Shown: positions 34,813 to 44,920 of the stretch, piece by piece | How positions within the stretch are numbered: the first letter of the stretch is position 1 | Layout of the letters: each line of letters opens with the position of its first letter | NCBI GenBank assembly: GCA_037974665.1 | Contig: CM075777.1 | Location: 9,075,001-9,139,000, forward strand | Length of the DNA: 64,000 nt | Direction: 5' to 3' | Source of the DNA: Ehretia macrophylla | Lineage: Eukaryota > Streptophyta > Magnoliopsida > Boraginales > Ehretiaceae | The notes under the pieces: generated by a model | Told to the model about the DNA's origin: nothing | Databases searched by the model: none | The model's input: only the letters and a program-made list of their open reading frames with translations | Translations under genes and position numbers: made by a program

Positions 34813-36446
34813 TGTTAACAAAAAGGCCTATTTTGGATTTTGATGATAACAACGAATATTGTGATTAATATTTCTAACTTGTCCATATTCGAAATTCAAC
34901 TCTCCTTGCTTAATATGTCATGTGTTTTATGAGTTGAATTATATATTTGGAGGAGCTTGGTCTTTGTATTTGTTACAACTTAGAGGAAGGTCTATGGAGA
35001 TACAAAATCAAGTCATTGAAGAAAAGACACTTAGTAAGAAAGCATTGTTGAAGACTTGAAGATATTGAAGATGGTGTGAAGTCATAAGGACAGATAAGTG
35101 GCGTCATAAGGGGTACCGACTTATATTTGTCATTTGCCTAAGTCATGATTGTGTTAGTTCAAATTGTTTTCGAATTTACTATACACTTTCAAACTTAGAT
35201 TTCAAAATATACTTTATCATTCCTTAAATACTTGAAATGGGTCAAAAAAGCTTTTGAAGAAAAGATGGTTTTGAAATCAAAATCATATACACTCAAAAGG
35301 CTTTTTAGAAAAATCATTTCGGACAAATTTCTGTACAATATTTGCTACAAAATGGTGATCCGGATGAGTGGCTCAGTCTAGTGACTCAACTGGATCCAGT
35401 CGACTGGATTAATGGCAGAAAAGATTGAATGTGGTCCAGATGATAAACCTAATTGAGTCACTCGATTGGATTCACTCGTCCGGATAATATCCATATTATC
35501 TGGACAAGAGACCAAGTTGAGTAACTTGACCAATTCGGGTATGCCTACTCGACCGAACCACTCGATCGGGTAAGAACGCTTCTTTGAAAATATAGTTGTT
35601 ATATGACTGTTGGGCTTCACTCTATAAATATACATCTCACTCACTTAAAATATATCTCTTAAACACTCATATACAAGTATTACATATTGAGTCTAAGCCT
35701 TATTTTTACATTTCTATATTCAATCAATACCAATGTTGAGCTAACACTTTTAAATCTTTGAGCATCAAGAGATTTATTTGTATTATCCAACTCATTGAAG
35801 AGTTATAAGCTTGTATTCTTCTTTCTCAAGTACACTTATCACTTATATATTCTCGTACTTAGATTAAGAGAATCATAGAAGTGGGAAGAGTATTGTGCAT
35901 CGTTTGTGTACTTGAAGGAAGAGATGATTGTAGGTTTGTGCTTCACCTACATTAGAAAAGGCTTGTATATTGGACTCAAGAGAAAATGTTGTATTTGGTT
36001 TATACTTCACCAATATTAGAAGGAACATTATAGTGGATATTAAGCAAATCCTAAGGTGAGGAAGACCTTAAGTGGTGCCCTAGGCCTTCGAAAGTTTGAA
36101 CCATTTGAAAATTCTTACGTTTGATCTTTCTAACCCTACTCTCTTTACTTTCAAAGTCTCTTTACATTTATTTACTTAATTCATTGTCTTTCTTACAAGT
36201 ACTACATCTTTTGCATATAAGGTGTTTGATAAACTTCCTTAGATGCAATTGTTGAAGCATTCATTGCATAAGTTGCCATATTGCTTATATTGCACATAAG
36301 GTGTTTGATGAATTGTCTAAGAGAATATCAAGTCATTATTTATTTTATATTAGTCATACTTATCATTGTTTCACTTAAATTTTAAAGTATTAGATTTACT
36401 CAATAAGCCTAAATCATCCCCCCTCTTAGGCTAAGTTGGACCTACA
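34813..36446 (+). mobile_element. Copia-type solo LTR (1,634 bp) inside the LINE
   Basis: It begins TGTTAACAAAAAGGCC and ends GTTGGACCTACA. Ends and inner end motifs ('ttttgatgataac', 'cccccctcttagg') match the Sirevirus LTRs at 46927 and 55592, read in plus orientation. The flanks ATAGA (34808-34812) and ATACA (36447-36451) form a 5-bp duplication with one mismatch. The LINE endonuclease resumes right of it and the RT left of it. It has a CG-rich module zone at about 35355-35575. No internal region remains, so LTR-LTR recombination has removed it. Confidence 0.8.
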
Positions 36447-36985
36447 ATACAGAACCAAGCATCATTAGCAAGTACACCCTCCAATTTGCTTGCTCTAATG
36501 CCTACATCGTGACTTTTATTGGACCATGTAAAGAATAGTCTAGAATTTTCTTGGTTCCAATAGCTCCAACTCCTCAACACAATAAACACACTTGAGAGTA
36601 CCTATAGACAAATTAGAGCATCTCAATCTTTCTTTAGTCTTCAATATTTTGTTGAAATCCCCTAAAATTGCCCAGGGGAGTTCCCAACAATAGATTTCCA
36701 AGCTCTCAAAGAAGTCCACAATTTTTTCCTATCAATCGGATCATTATGAGCATAGATGAAACTGACGAAACACCTAGATCCCGTCTTACCAATTTGAACT
36801 GAACACAACACTGCTTGATCATTGACATCCAATCTATCCACATTACAATCCTTCTTCTTCCAAAATATCCAAATTTGACCTCTGGCTCCAAAATCATAGT
36901 TGTGAATGAAGTTCCAATACTTAAATCGCTTATTGACAATATAGATTGCATTGCTCTGAGTAACTTTAATTTCAGCTATACACAA
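36447..36985 (-). pseudogene. LINE AP-like endonuclease, N-terminal half
   Basis: Minus-strand frame 36985-36662 reads AEIKVTQSNAIYIVNKRFKYWNFIHNYDFGARGQIWIFWKKK...DQAVLCSV.....CFVSFIYAHNDPIDRKKLWTSLR. This is the ETKV...N...W...NY..G.GR.W..W.....YA.N...R..LW pattern of plant LINE endonucleases. The block continues toward 36447, where the solo LTR interrupts it. Confidence 0.7.
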
Positions 36986-37393
36986 AATTTAGCTCTACTT
37001 TTAATTACAAAATTTAAAACCTCTACTTTTTTATAGGGGCTATTCATGCCCCTAATGTTTTAAAAACAAAAAATCATCAATTAGAAAGGGTAGCAGACTC
37101 TTTGCCCTTAGACTGCCTACCTTCATCTACTTTGGACACCAATATATCTATACATTCAGTCAAGTTTTCTTCTAAAGAATCCAAAGCATTAAATTGATTC
37201 ACAAGTTTCTTCATAGATGTGGACGCTTTATCCTCAGACAAAACATATGGTTTGCAAGGTGGACCAGAATTTCTAGGACTTCGAAGGACACCCTCACCCT
37301 TTGAGGAATTTGATATAGGAGAAGGGACTTGAACCTAGGCCTCAGGCATTTTTCCCTCCTCAGTAGGTGTAGAACTTGGTCCTTATTTCTTAC
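36986..37393 (-). other. LINE ORF1-ORF2 linker, no intact frame
   Basis: The minus strand encodes fragmentary Ser/Pro/Lys-rich sequence consistent with the ORF1 C-terminus. No motif can be assigned. Confidence 0.4.
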
Positions 37394-38437
37394 TCACAAC
37401 TTTCCAAGCCTTCTCATCTCTCGAACAAAATTTAAAGATTTAGAAGTATAACCTTTCTTAGAATTTGTAGCTTTAGCATCCTTAGTCACCTTCGGGCAAT
37501 TTCTATCTGTGTGATGTACCGCTTTGTGAGTAGTGCACACCATGGGCTTCCAAGTATAGTCCACTGTCACTATTTTTTTACCTTGCTTACCCAGATCCAC
37601 AGTAATAAATTCAGGCAGACTTTTGTTTAGATCAACCTTCATACATACTCTTGCATAGCCCATTTTTTCTCTAGTAGCCATGGCTGAGTCCATTTGAATA
37701 AGCATGCCAAACCACAAGCGAGAAGTCCTAAACCACTTTTTGTCCATATTACCATAGGCATATTAATTAGCTTAATCCATGTAGGAACTTTGTCAATCTT
37801 AAAATCAACAAGATCAATGTCCGGTTCCCATATTCTAAGAAACAGTTTCCTGTTATTAACATGCCAAATTGAAATAAGATCACATCACAAGCTTGATCAC
37901 TTTCTAACTTGAACACAAAAACTCTATCATCATTTGATTTAATTTCCACTTTACCTACCTTCTTCCATTGAAACTCCAGCATCTTTTTAACCAAGAAAAA
38001 AGTAGAAACTTTGCACCAAAATTGACCAAGTAAAGTGCGTGACCAACTTTTTGAACCCTCCTTAAGAATCTTAGAAGAAAAGGTCACCACAATCTCATCA
38101 TCAGTCTTCTTAGGGGGCTAGGATTCGAGCTTGAGGTCCACAATTATCATACTTTCAAATAGCTTTCTCCAGTTTCTACTTGGGTCTTCTGACACTTTTA
38201 GTGATGGATCTAAAACTTCATAGTATTCTCCTCCTTCAAGGGTCTTAGAACCAGCAATCTCTGAGAGTGAAGCCTCAACACTAATAGATTCTATCACCAA
38301 GGGGCTCTTATTAAGCGAAATAGTTAGAAATGAGGTTTCATTAACACAAAAGTCAGCCTAATCACTTCAATAGGATCACTCTCATTGTCAGAGACTGGAG
38401 ATTAAAGCACCGCCATACTACTAGAGGAGAATGAAAG
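37394..38437 (-). pseudogene. LINE ORF1, nucleic-acid-binding (DUF4283-like)
   Basis: 38090-37767 reads LGQFWCKVSTFFLVKKMLEFQWKKVGKVEIKSNDDRVFVFKLES.QACDVIL, and 37747-37394 reads SRLWFGMLIQMDSAMATREKMGYARVCMKVDLNKSLPEFITVDLGKQ, then VDYTWKPMVCTTHKAVHHTDRNCP. This is the DUF4283 domain and zinc-knuckle-like segment of plant LINE ORF1. One Cys of the knuckle is replaced (CTTHKAVHHTDRNC). A frameshift lies near 37760. Confidence 0.6.
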
Positions 38438-38442
38438 GGAGC

Positions 38443-41373
38443 TGTCACGCCCCAACTCGACCCCCCTTACGATCAGTCAGGACGCAATGAAATTTCGTCA
38501 GCATAACGTTTGTAACACGGACATCAGGATTCTAAACCAACAATTTATAAACTCATACAACCAACTCCAAATATCAATCAACAACTCCTCATTCATTTCA
38601 ACAACATATAACCCAACCAATTCTATATATTATACAACCATATAACGTACTAACCATAGATTATCTGCCTCCGTTTCAATAACAACAACAATAAGTTAAA
38701 CCATCTACATGCATAACATATTAAACTAGTTTAACAACCTATTCATGTTTCAAAAGTAAGACACCTAAACTAGCATAATACTTGCCAATATCTTATAACA
38801 TTTTATACAGTACATACTTCAAAGTAAATGCAATACAACTGATTCTAGTATACAAAACAACAAAAGAGGACAACAGCCAAGACATCATGGATAGGACTCT
38901 TGGACATAAGACTCCTCAACATAAGGCACATTCTCAGCTTCCTGAGGGACGTACCTATAATTTGGCTCAATAACACCTGAATAAGTAAAAACAAATGAGG
39001 GTGAGCTTATATATAACAAAGCTCAATGAGGATTCGAAAGATGTTTTAAAAAATACTTTCTTTACTACTTGGGAAATCATCCTATGAACAATAACACACA
39101 TTAAACATCATTAACATTATCATTTCATTTCATGCCACATAAATAACCATCTAATTGAGAAATGATACACTAGCTGATGTAGCTCCATATGCCATCACAA
39201 TCTCAACCATCTTCTTATAACTCCCATAATACATAACCGAGGTACCTCATCTAGCCCCTCCATCCATGGCATCTCCACCCATGCGAGTTGGGGGTAGGCT
39301 ATGATAGTCATGCCGTTATCAACCCGACAGCTCGATACTGCCCGAGAGGTGGCACACACTATCAAGACTCATGACAATAATAATAAACATTCATATTCTG
39401 CGAAGACAATAGAATAGGTTGTCCTCTAGAGGATCATCAATCATCAATCAGTTAACAACACTTTAATCAACATAACATCAGTTAAACAACTAAGACAACC
39501 AAGTTAGATGACAAAGTAGGCCACCCAACTTATCACACATATCAACATGCATTCAATCTTGAACCTACTCAACAACAATCCAAGGAACAACTACCCAAGC
39601 ATTATCAATCATCTAAAGACAACATCTAAACATTTTAAAGAAAGACTACACAAATTTCTAAAATTCATAACTTACAATCTATTAATCCAATAACCTCCAA
39701 ACCACTTCCTATCACTCAACCATCAATGCAAGTACATTAGCCCCCTCTTAAACCAACCAAAAGTCATCCAAAACAAGTCCAACAAACCTAATTTTGGTAA
39801 TGCACCTAGGCTGAATTTTTCAGACTTTTGCTACGACATTCAAATCAAAAAATGGGCATTACAACATTACTACCCCGCAATTAACAAACTTTTAGAAGCA
39901 ATAACCAATTAATTCCAACTACTACAACAATAATTATTCAACAAATAAGCCAAATTCTCAATTAAATACACGAAAAATAACAATACATGTTACAACCTTT
40001 CAAAATGACTATAAACTCATCAAGTTGGTCCTTATCAACTACTTAGCAATAATCTATAAGCAATATAACAAAACAATAACTATACATACATTAAAATTTG
40101 ACATGAACTTTAATTTCTAGATCTATTTTTTCTCTCACCTTTTATGCCAAATGATGTTAGAAATGTGTGCAATAGGTGCCCAACAAGTGAAATCAAGCTT
40201 TGAATGACTCAATTCGGCTTTGAAATGCAAAATCTATGAGAAAAATGCTTTGAAAACCTTGAAAATGTTATTCATCTTTCTCCTCCAAGGAGCCATGGTT
40301 TTTGGTGTGCTTTTTTGGTGTTTTGGCTGATATTTGAATATATATTAAGTTAAGTAAAAAGTCAATGCAAAAAGAATTAGTCAAAGTTGTCAAAAATTAG
40401 ATTTTTAATGACTAAAGTCTAAATTAACCCTTGTTTTTAATTCTAATTGAAATTTTATCTTAGTAAAATATTTAAGATGATGAAATATTTATTTACAATA
40501 TATACTTGGTCAACAAAAGTCAACGTAAGAATCGGGTTTAGCATAAATCACTATTTGGCTAAAAAATACTACTTTTTCTCTCGAAAAATCTATTTTAAAT
40601 TCCTAATCTACTTGAGAAATAATTTATAGTAAATTACGGGTCTTTTAATAATGGAGGACTAGTTTTTAAAATGTTTAAAATACTAGTTTCAAAAATTTAG
40701 TGAAAGGGTTTTCAAATGCCATTTAACGGCACTTTAAATGAAATTTTTTCCAAAAATGTTTATAATTTTTTTATGAATGCACATATATCATGTAACAGGA
40801 GTAGTATTTAAATAAACCTAGTTTGGTCAAATAATATAAAAAGTCAAAGTCAAAGGAGACCAAAAAGTTAACATTTACAAAAAGTCAAAGATGATAAAAG
40901 TTACCATTTTCTAAAAAGTCAAAGTTAATAAAAGTTAACATTTTTCAAAAAGTCAAAGTAAATGAAAGTCAACATTTTTCAAAAGTCAATGTAAATGAAA
41001 AGTCAACGCAATAATCAGTTTCAATAAAGTCAAAGCTAGAAGTCTTGGTCAAAGTTGATAACTTAAACTATTTTAGTTGTTTTTGTCAATAATAGTAATA
41101 TTAATACTATTCAAATTAAATACTATTTTTAGTAGACTATTTTTGGGGACAACATTTAGTCATAAGCATTTAAGTACATATAGTCTAGTTATACTACACA
41201 ATTTTATAAAAGAAAATGAAAAGTCACATTATTTGTTTTTCAAATGTCATTTAAATGCACATTTAATCCATGATCATTTAATAACTCATATATAAACATA
41301 TATACTAATTCTAATAGCATTTAAACAGGTGAAAACACGTAATTACAAATAGGGCAAATTTCGGGGTCTCACA
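38443..41373. mobile_element. Gypsy-type solo LTR (2,931 bp) with perfect GGAGC duplication
   Basis: The element runs from TGTCACGCCCCAACTCG to TTTCGGGGTCTCACA and is flanked on both sides by GGAGC (38438-38442 and 41374-41378). The TGTCAC-CCC start and great length suit Tekay/Del-like chromovirus LTRs. It splits LINE ORF1: the ORF1 start lies right of it and the rest left. It contains no ORF of note, only LTR-like sequence with a GTCAA-rich minisatellite near its right end. Strand is left open because both ends are near-symmetric. Confidence 0.88.
40836..41015. repeat. Degenerate 34-bp minisatellite inside the solo LTR
   Basis: About five units of the pattern 'aaaaagtcaaag..aataaaagt.aacattt(tt)c' follow one another with drift. 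AAGTCAA is the most conserved core. Confidence 0.65.
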
Positions 41374-41378
41374 GGAGC

Positions 41379-41454
41379 CCTCACTAGCAGAAGTAGGGCT
41401 AGATGCTTGAGGAGCACTATTGCGAGAAAGAGCAGATTGCTTCTTGTTAGCCAT
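41379..41454 (-). pseudogene. LINE ORF1 N-terminus, cut by the solo LTR
   Basis: ATG at 41454-41452 opens MANKKQSALSRNSAPQASSP, a basic Ser/Ala/Pro-rich start typical of plant LINE ORF1. The frame reaches the GGAGC duplication, where the LTR begins, and resumes past 38438. Confidence 0.55.
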
Positions 41455-41652
41455 CAAGAACAACAAAAAGAAGAGCAAAAGAAAGTGAATAGAGGGTTGC
41501 AAGAAAGCCAAAGGCTGAAAAAATAGGATGGGTAAGTGGATGTTGAAAGTGTTGGATGGTGACGGCTAAAAGTAAAAGAGTGTGAAGTAGTATACGTTAG
41601 CAGACTAACATACACCGAGGGAAAAATCTTAAGGAGCTATATTAGTCTTATA

Positions 41653-41669
41653 CCCATGCGATGCACGGG
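41653..41669. repeat. Short GC-rich hairpin CCCATGC-GAT-GCACGGG
   Basis: A 7-bp stem (one G-T-type mismatch) with a 3-base loop, next to the presumed 5' limit of the LINE. It is GC-rich in an AT-rich setting. Confidence 0.5.
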
Positions 41670-41773
41670 CGTCGCACGAGTGTACTTTGAGTACTTTAAA
41701 ATATATAATATAAAACCAATTGATTCAATTTGTGTCATATAATTTCAAATAAATCCTTAAATAAATAAGAAAT

Positions 41774-42067
41774 TGTTAGACTTTGGGCATATTGCACTCA
41801 AGTTGGGGTGGCCCAATTAAATGACCCAAATAGTAGAGGCCCACTACTCCACATAAAAGGGAAAACCTAAAACAGAAAACAGACGTTCTGTAGGTTTTAG
41901 CCACCAACAAAACAGAAGCAGAAATTCTTTCTACACTCTTGGCTTTTAGGTTGTGGCAAATCAGTGGGTGGTCTTGTACTACACGCTACGACTCCTTGCT
42001 AGTGCATCGTTGATTACTCGCTTCCGCAATTTAGAGGTATGTGTGAATATCTCACTTTGAATCAACA
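41774..42067 (+). mobile_element. 5' LTR (294 bp) of copia element A
   Basis: It begins TGTTAGACTTTGGGC and ends GAATCAACA. Right after it stands TGGTATCAGAGC (42069-42080), the standard initiator-Met-tRNA primer site of plant copia elements. No second copy of this LTR is present in the window, so the 3' end of the element is missing. Confidence 0.75.
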
Positions 42068-42068
42068 T

Positions 42069-42080
42069 TGGTATCAGAGC
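42069..42080 (+). other. Primer binding site of copia element A (tRNA-iMet)
   Basis: TGGTATCAGAGC, complementary to the 3' end of initiator methionine tRNA, one base after the LTR. Confidence 0.8.
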
Positions 42081-43165
42081 TTTAATGTTTGTTCTCTGTA
42101 CGATATTTAATTATATGCACTTGAACCTTTATTTTCAGTTTTTCATGATTTTTTAACAGATTAATTATAGAATAATGTTTATGTGAAGTATCTCATATGG
42201 GGATAAAATTAATACTGCTAGAAAACTTGTGTTTTAAGGGTTCTAACGCAATTGATTTCATATTTTTCTGCTAAATGTAGAATCAATTATGAATTTTTGA
42301 AGTTAGAATAACGTTCTGCCTTTTAATTACGTTACTGTTCACAATCAGATCTGTGCATATAATTAGTGCTGGTAGAAACTACGTGTTTCAAGGATTCTAA
42401 TGGAGTAAATTTCATAGTTTTTGGATATCGTATGAATTTATTACATTTCAATGCGTACTATTTTTGTACGTTGTTTGCTTGTCTTTTTCGTGCTTCTACT
42501 GTATTAAAAAGTTGATAAACCCTAGGTGGCACTGGCAGCGGCCGTTCGGTGGTCCGACAAAAAAAAAAGTTATATTAGTTATAAAATATTATTTTAGCCC
42601 CCCATATCTTTGTGATATTTTCAGTTTTGACCCCATGTACACAAAACTTTGTATTATTTGTGTTTTTGGCCCTATGTCACTTGTTTTAAGCCATATATCT
42701 TAGTGATATGCTTAATTAGGCTTTCACTTTCACCTTTAGACGACGAAACTTTAGTTAAATCAAATTAAGATTTGGAAATTATGGTATTTCCCACATAATG
42801 CCTCAATCTAAGTGATATACGTTGTAAAATTACATTTCTAATAATGAAATTTTTTGAGTAAAATTTCTTTTTGAGTAGAGCCAAGGAACTTGAAATTTTA
42901 CGACTCAGAGGTGTGAAATTTTAGTAATTTCATTATGATACATAAACTTTGTGTAATTTTATTTGTTGTTTTGTACAACGTTAAAAATGCTGTGTATATC
43001 ATCTTTTTTGATTTAATCTAGACAAGTTTTGTTTTTCTTTTTACTCCTAGGACTTGTGTAGTTGACTGGTGAGGTTGAGTGGCACTGAGAGGAGAGAGAG
43101 GAAGGCTCTAGCAATTAAAATTTGGTCCCAGCACTAGACTTAGACGGCATGAACTTAAAAGATAT
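42081..43165 (+). other. Untranslated leader of copia element A
   Basis: T-rich DNA without recognisable coding sequence. A 'ttctaa(c/t)g(c/g)a' motif recurs at about 42240 and 42395, giving a loose repeat of about 160 bp ('actgctagaaaacttgtgtttt' / 'gctggtagaaactacgtgttt'). Confidence 0.4.
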
Positions 43166-43627
43166 ATGAGTCTACGTTGGTTGGATGATAAATCCTTTCG
43201 TGATAACATGAACACACTATTAGATGACGTTATCCATTTACGTGAACAACTAGTTCTTTTTCCGCCTAGAACAAGAGAAGAAGTAGAAGGCTTGTTTAAT
43301 TTTCTGCCGAACATGTATGATCCCGTAAAGCACAAGATAACTCAATCTGAAGATATGTGCTTCGATTTTGCTGTGTGCGAAGTAGAGTTATTTGAGAGAC
43401 AACGTGTGCTCCAAGGGTTTAGACGATCAGCCCTACTATCTTTTTCTTCCAACATGAATAAAGCTAGAGGTATGCATGAGAATGGCTTCATTTTTAATAA
43501 AGTGGTTAAGGACAAAATTAAAGATCTACAGATAACAACTGAATCAAATGCTTTAAGTTATGAACGATCAGATTCAGAATTCTTGTGGCAAGAGATAATG
43601 CGTAAAGGACGTAGAACACATGATTAG
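43166..43627 (+). CDS. Unidentified 153-codon ORF between leader and gag of copia element A
   Basis: ATG at 43166 (MSLRWLDDKSFRDN), stop at 43625-43627. The product is charged and probably helical (leucines spaced in MNTLLDDVIHLREQL), with motifs I cannot place (LFPPRTREEVEGLFNFLPN; FDFAVCEVELFERQRVL). I see no zinc knuckle, membrane helix or signal peptide. It lies where plant copia elements usually have only a leader, and unlike the gag after it the frame has no stop. It could be captured host sequence, an extra element gene or chance. The pattern looks coding, but the family is unknown to me. Confidence 0.4.
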   Translation: MSLRWLDDKSFRDNMNTLLDDVIHLREQLVLFPPRTREEVEGLFNFLPNMYDPVKHKITQSEDMCFDFAVCEVELFERQRVLQGFRRSALLSFSSNMNKARGMHENGFIFNKVVKDKIKDLQITTESNALSYERSDSEFLWQEIMRKGRRTHD

Positions 43628-44058
43628 TTTATACTTTCTGCAAAATACCTTCTTTAAATTTGTGTTTTGAATACTCTTGCATAGCATTTCATTGGTGAAT
43701 TTTTCCCACGTGTTTTCTTTGGATATTATTGAATAAACAATATGTCTGTTCTCTTTTCAATAATATATTAAATGCCCGATTCTAGTGGGAGTTCCATGGT
43801 AGATTGTGTGACTACTACATGGAGCTATTTCCTAATATTATGAATTTTAGTGATTCATCTTAGGAAATGCTATTTTGTTGGAATAAGTTTAGTTGTATCT
43901 CTTAGACACCTATATCACAGATGATGGCAAATCGTACTACGATGCGTTGATTTTGTATCTTGTTTCTACTAGTTATATTCTGACACTTAATCCAACAAGA
44001 TTATTAAATACCAGTATATGCTTAATATCTCTTACAAACGTCTATGTAGAGCACCCTA
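43628..44058 (+). other. Spacer before gag of copia element A
   Basis: AT-rich, no coding signal seen apart from short chance ORFs. Confidence 0.35.
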
Positions 44059-44920
44059 ATGACATCAAAATTGATAATCGCTGACCTTAACAAGGGTGAA
44101 AAACTAAACAGGGACAATTACGATGTGCAGCATCATAAAGTCCAATACATACTTGAGGAATAGGAAGTCCATGAAACACTTAACCATGTAATGGAAGAAC
44201 CTGAGCAAGGTAATAGTGCCCAACATCGTAGAGATACTGAAGCTTACTAGGTTTGGAAACGAAAGAATTCCATCGCTCGCATTACGTTACTGAGCACAAT
44301 GCATGATGACTTGATAGCTGAGTTTGAAGTATTTCCGACAGCATTAAATATGTGGACAACCTTGAAAGAGAAGTTTGGTGGAACTTCCGTCTCAAGACTG
44401 TGCCGGCTCACCATCAAGTTTGACACCTATAAGAAGAAGCCTGATGTGAGTATGAGGCAACACATCAGGGATATGTCAAACATGATCAGAGAGTTAAAGG
44501 AAGCAGGCTATATACTCACGGATGAGCAGCAAGTGCAAGTTGTTATACGATTCTTTCTAGCCCATTGGGAGCCTATGATTATCAACATGACGCACAACGA
44601 GAGTGTGAAAACACTCGAAGACATTGCGCATCATCTAGAGCTAGAAGATGAGTACCTCTTGGAAATCAAGACCACTGGACAAGCCAATGTGGCTGAATCC
44701 AGTAAGCATGAAACATCTGGCTCAAAACACAAAAGAGGGAAATAATCTGGCAAGAAGGGAAAGAAAGATGGTAAGCCATAATACAAGGACAAGAAACAGA
44801 AGAAGAGAGGCAAGAGCAATGGCAAGAGGAACATTGCGAAAGTTAAGTACTATAATTATCGAAAGAAGGGTCATTACGCTCAGGATTGTCTAGAGCCCAA
44901 GACCCAGCGACAGACCACAT
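44059..44920 (+). pseudogene. Copia element A gag (UBN2-type), with stops
   Basis: From ATG 44059 (MTSKLIIADLNKGEKLN.DNYD) one frame runs with stops at 44161-44163 and 44248-44250. It then reads MWTTLKEKFGGTSVSRLCRLTIKFDTYKKKPDVSMRQHIRDMSNMIRELKEAG, the UBN2 gag pattern, and stops at 44743-44745. In the same frame after that lies a zinc-knuckle relic YYNYRKKGHYAQDC (about 44846-44890), in which the first two Cys of CX2CX4HX4C have become Tyr. The gene is dead. Confidence 0.75.

Larger units (their letters stand above)
32106..41640 (-). mobile_element. Degenerate L1-type LINE, split by two solo LTRs
   Basis: Minus-strand order fits a full-length plant L1: ORF1 start (41454), nucleic-acid-binding ORF1 (38437-37394), endonuclease (36985-36447), reverse transcriptase (34812-33353), thumb/connection (33320-33132), zf-RVT-like end (32611-32423), and an A-run (plus-strand T-run 32106-32113). 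It is inactive: frameshifts and stops occur in every domain. Removing the LTRs at 34813-36446 and 38443-41373 leaves about 5 kb, normal for the family. The 5' limit near 41640 is approximate and no target duplication was identified. Confidence 0.75.
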
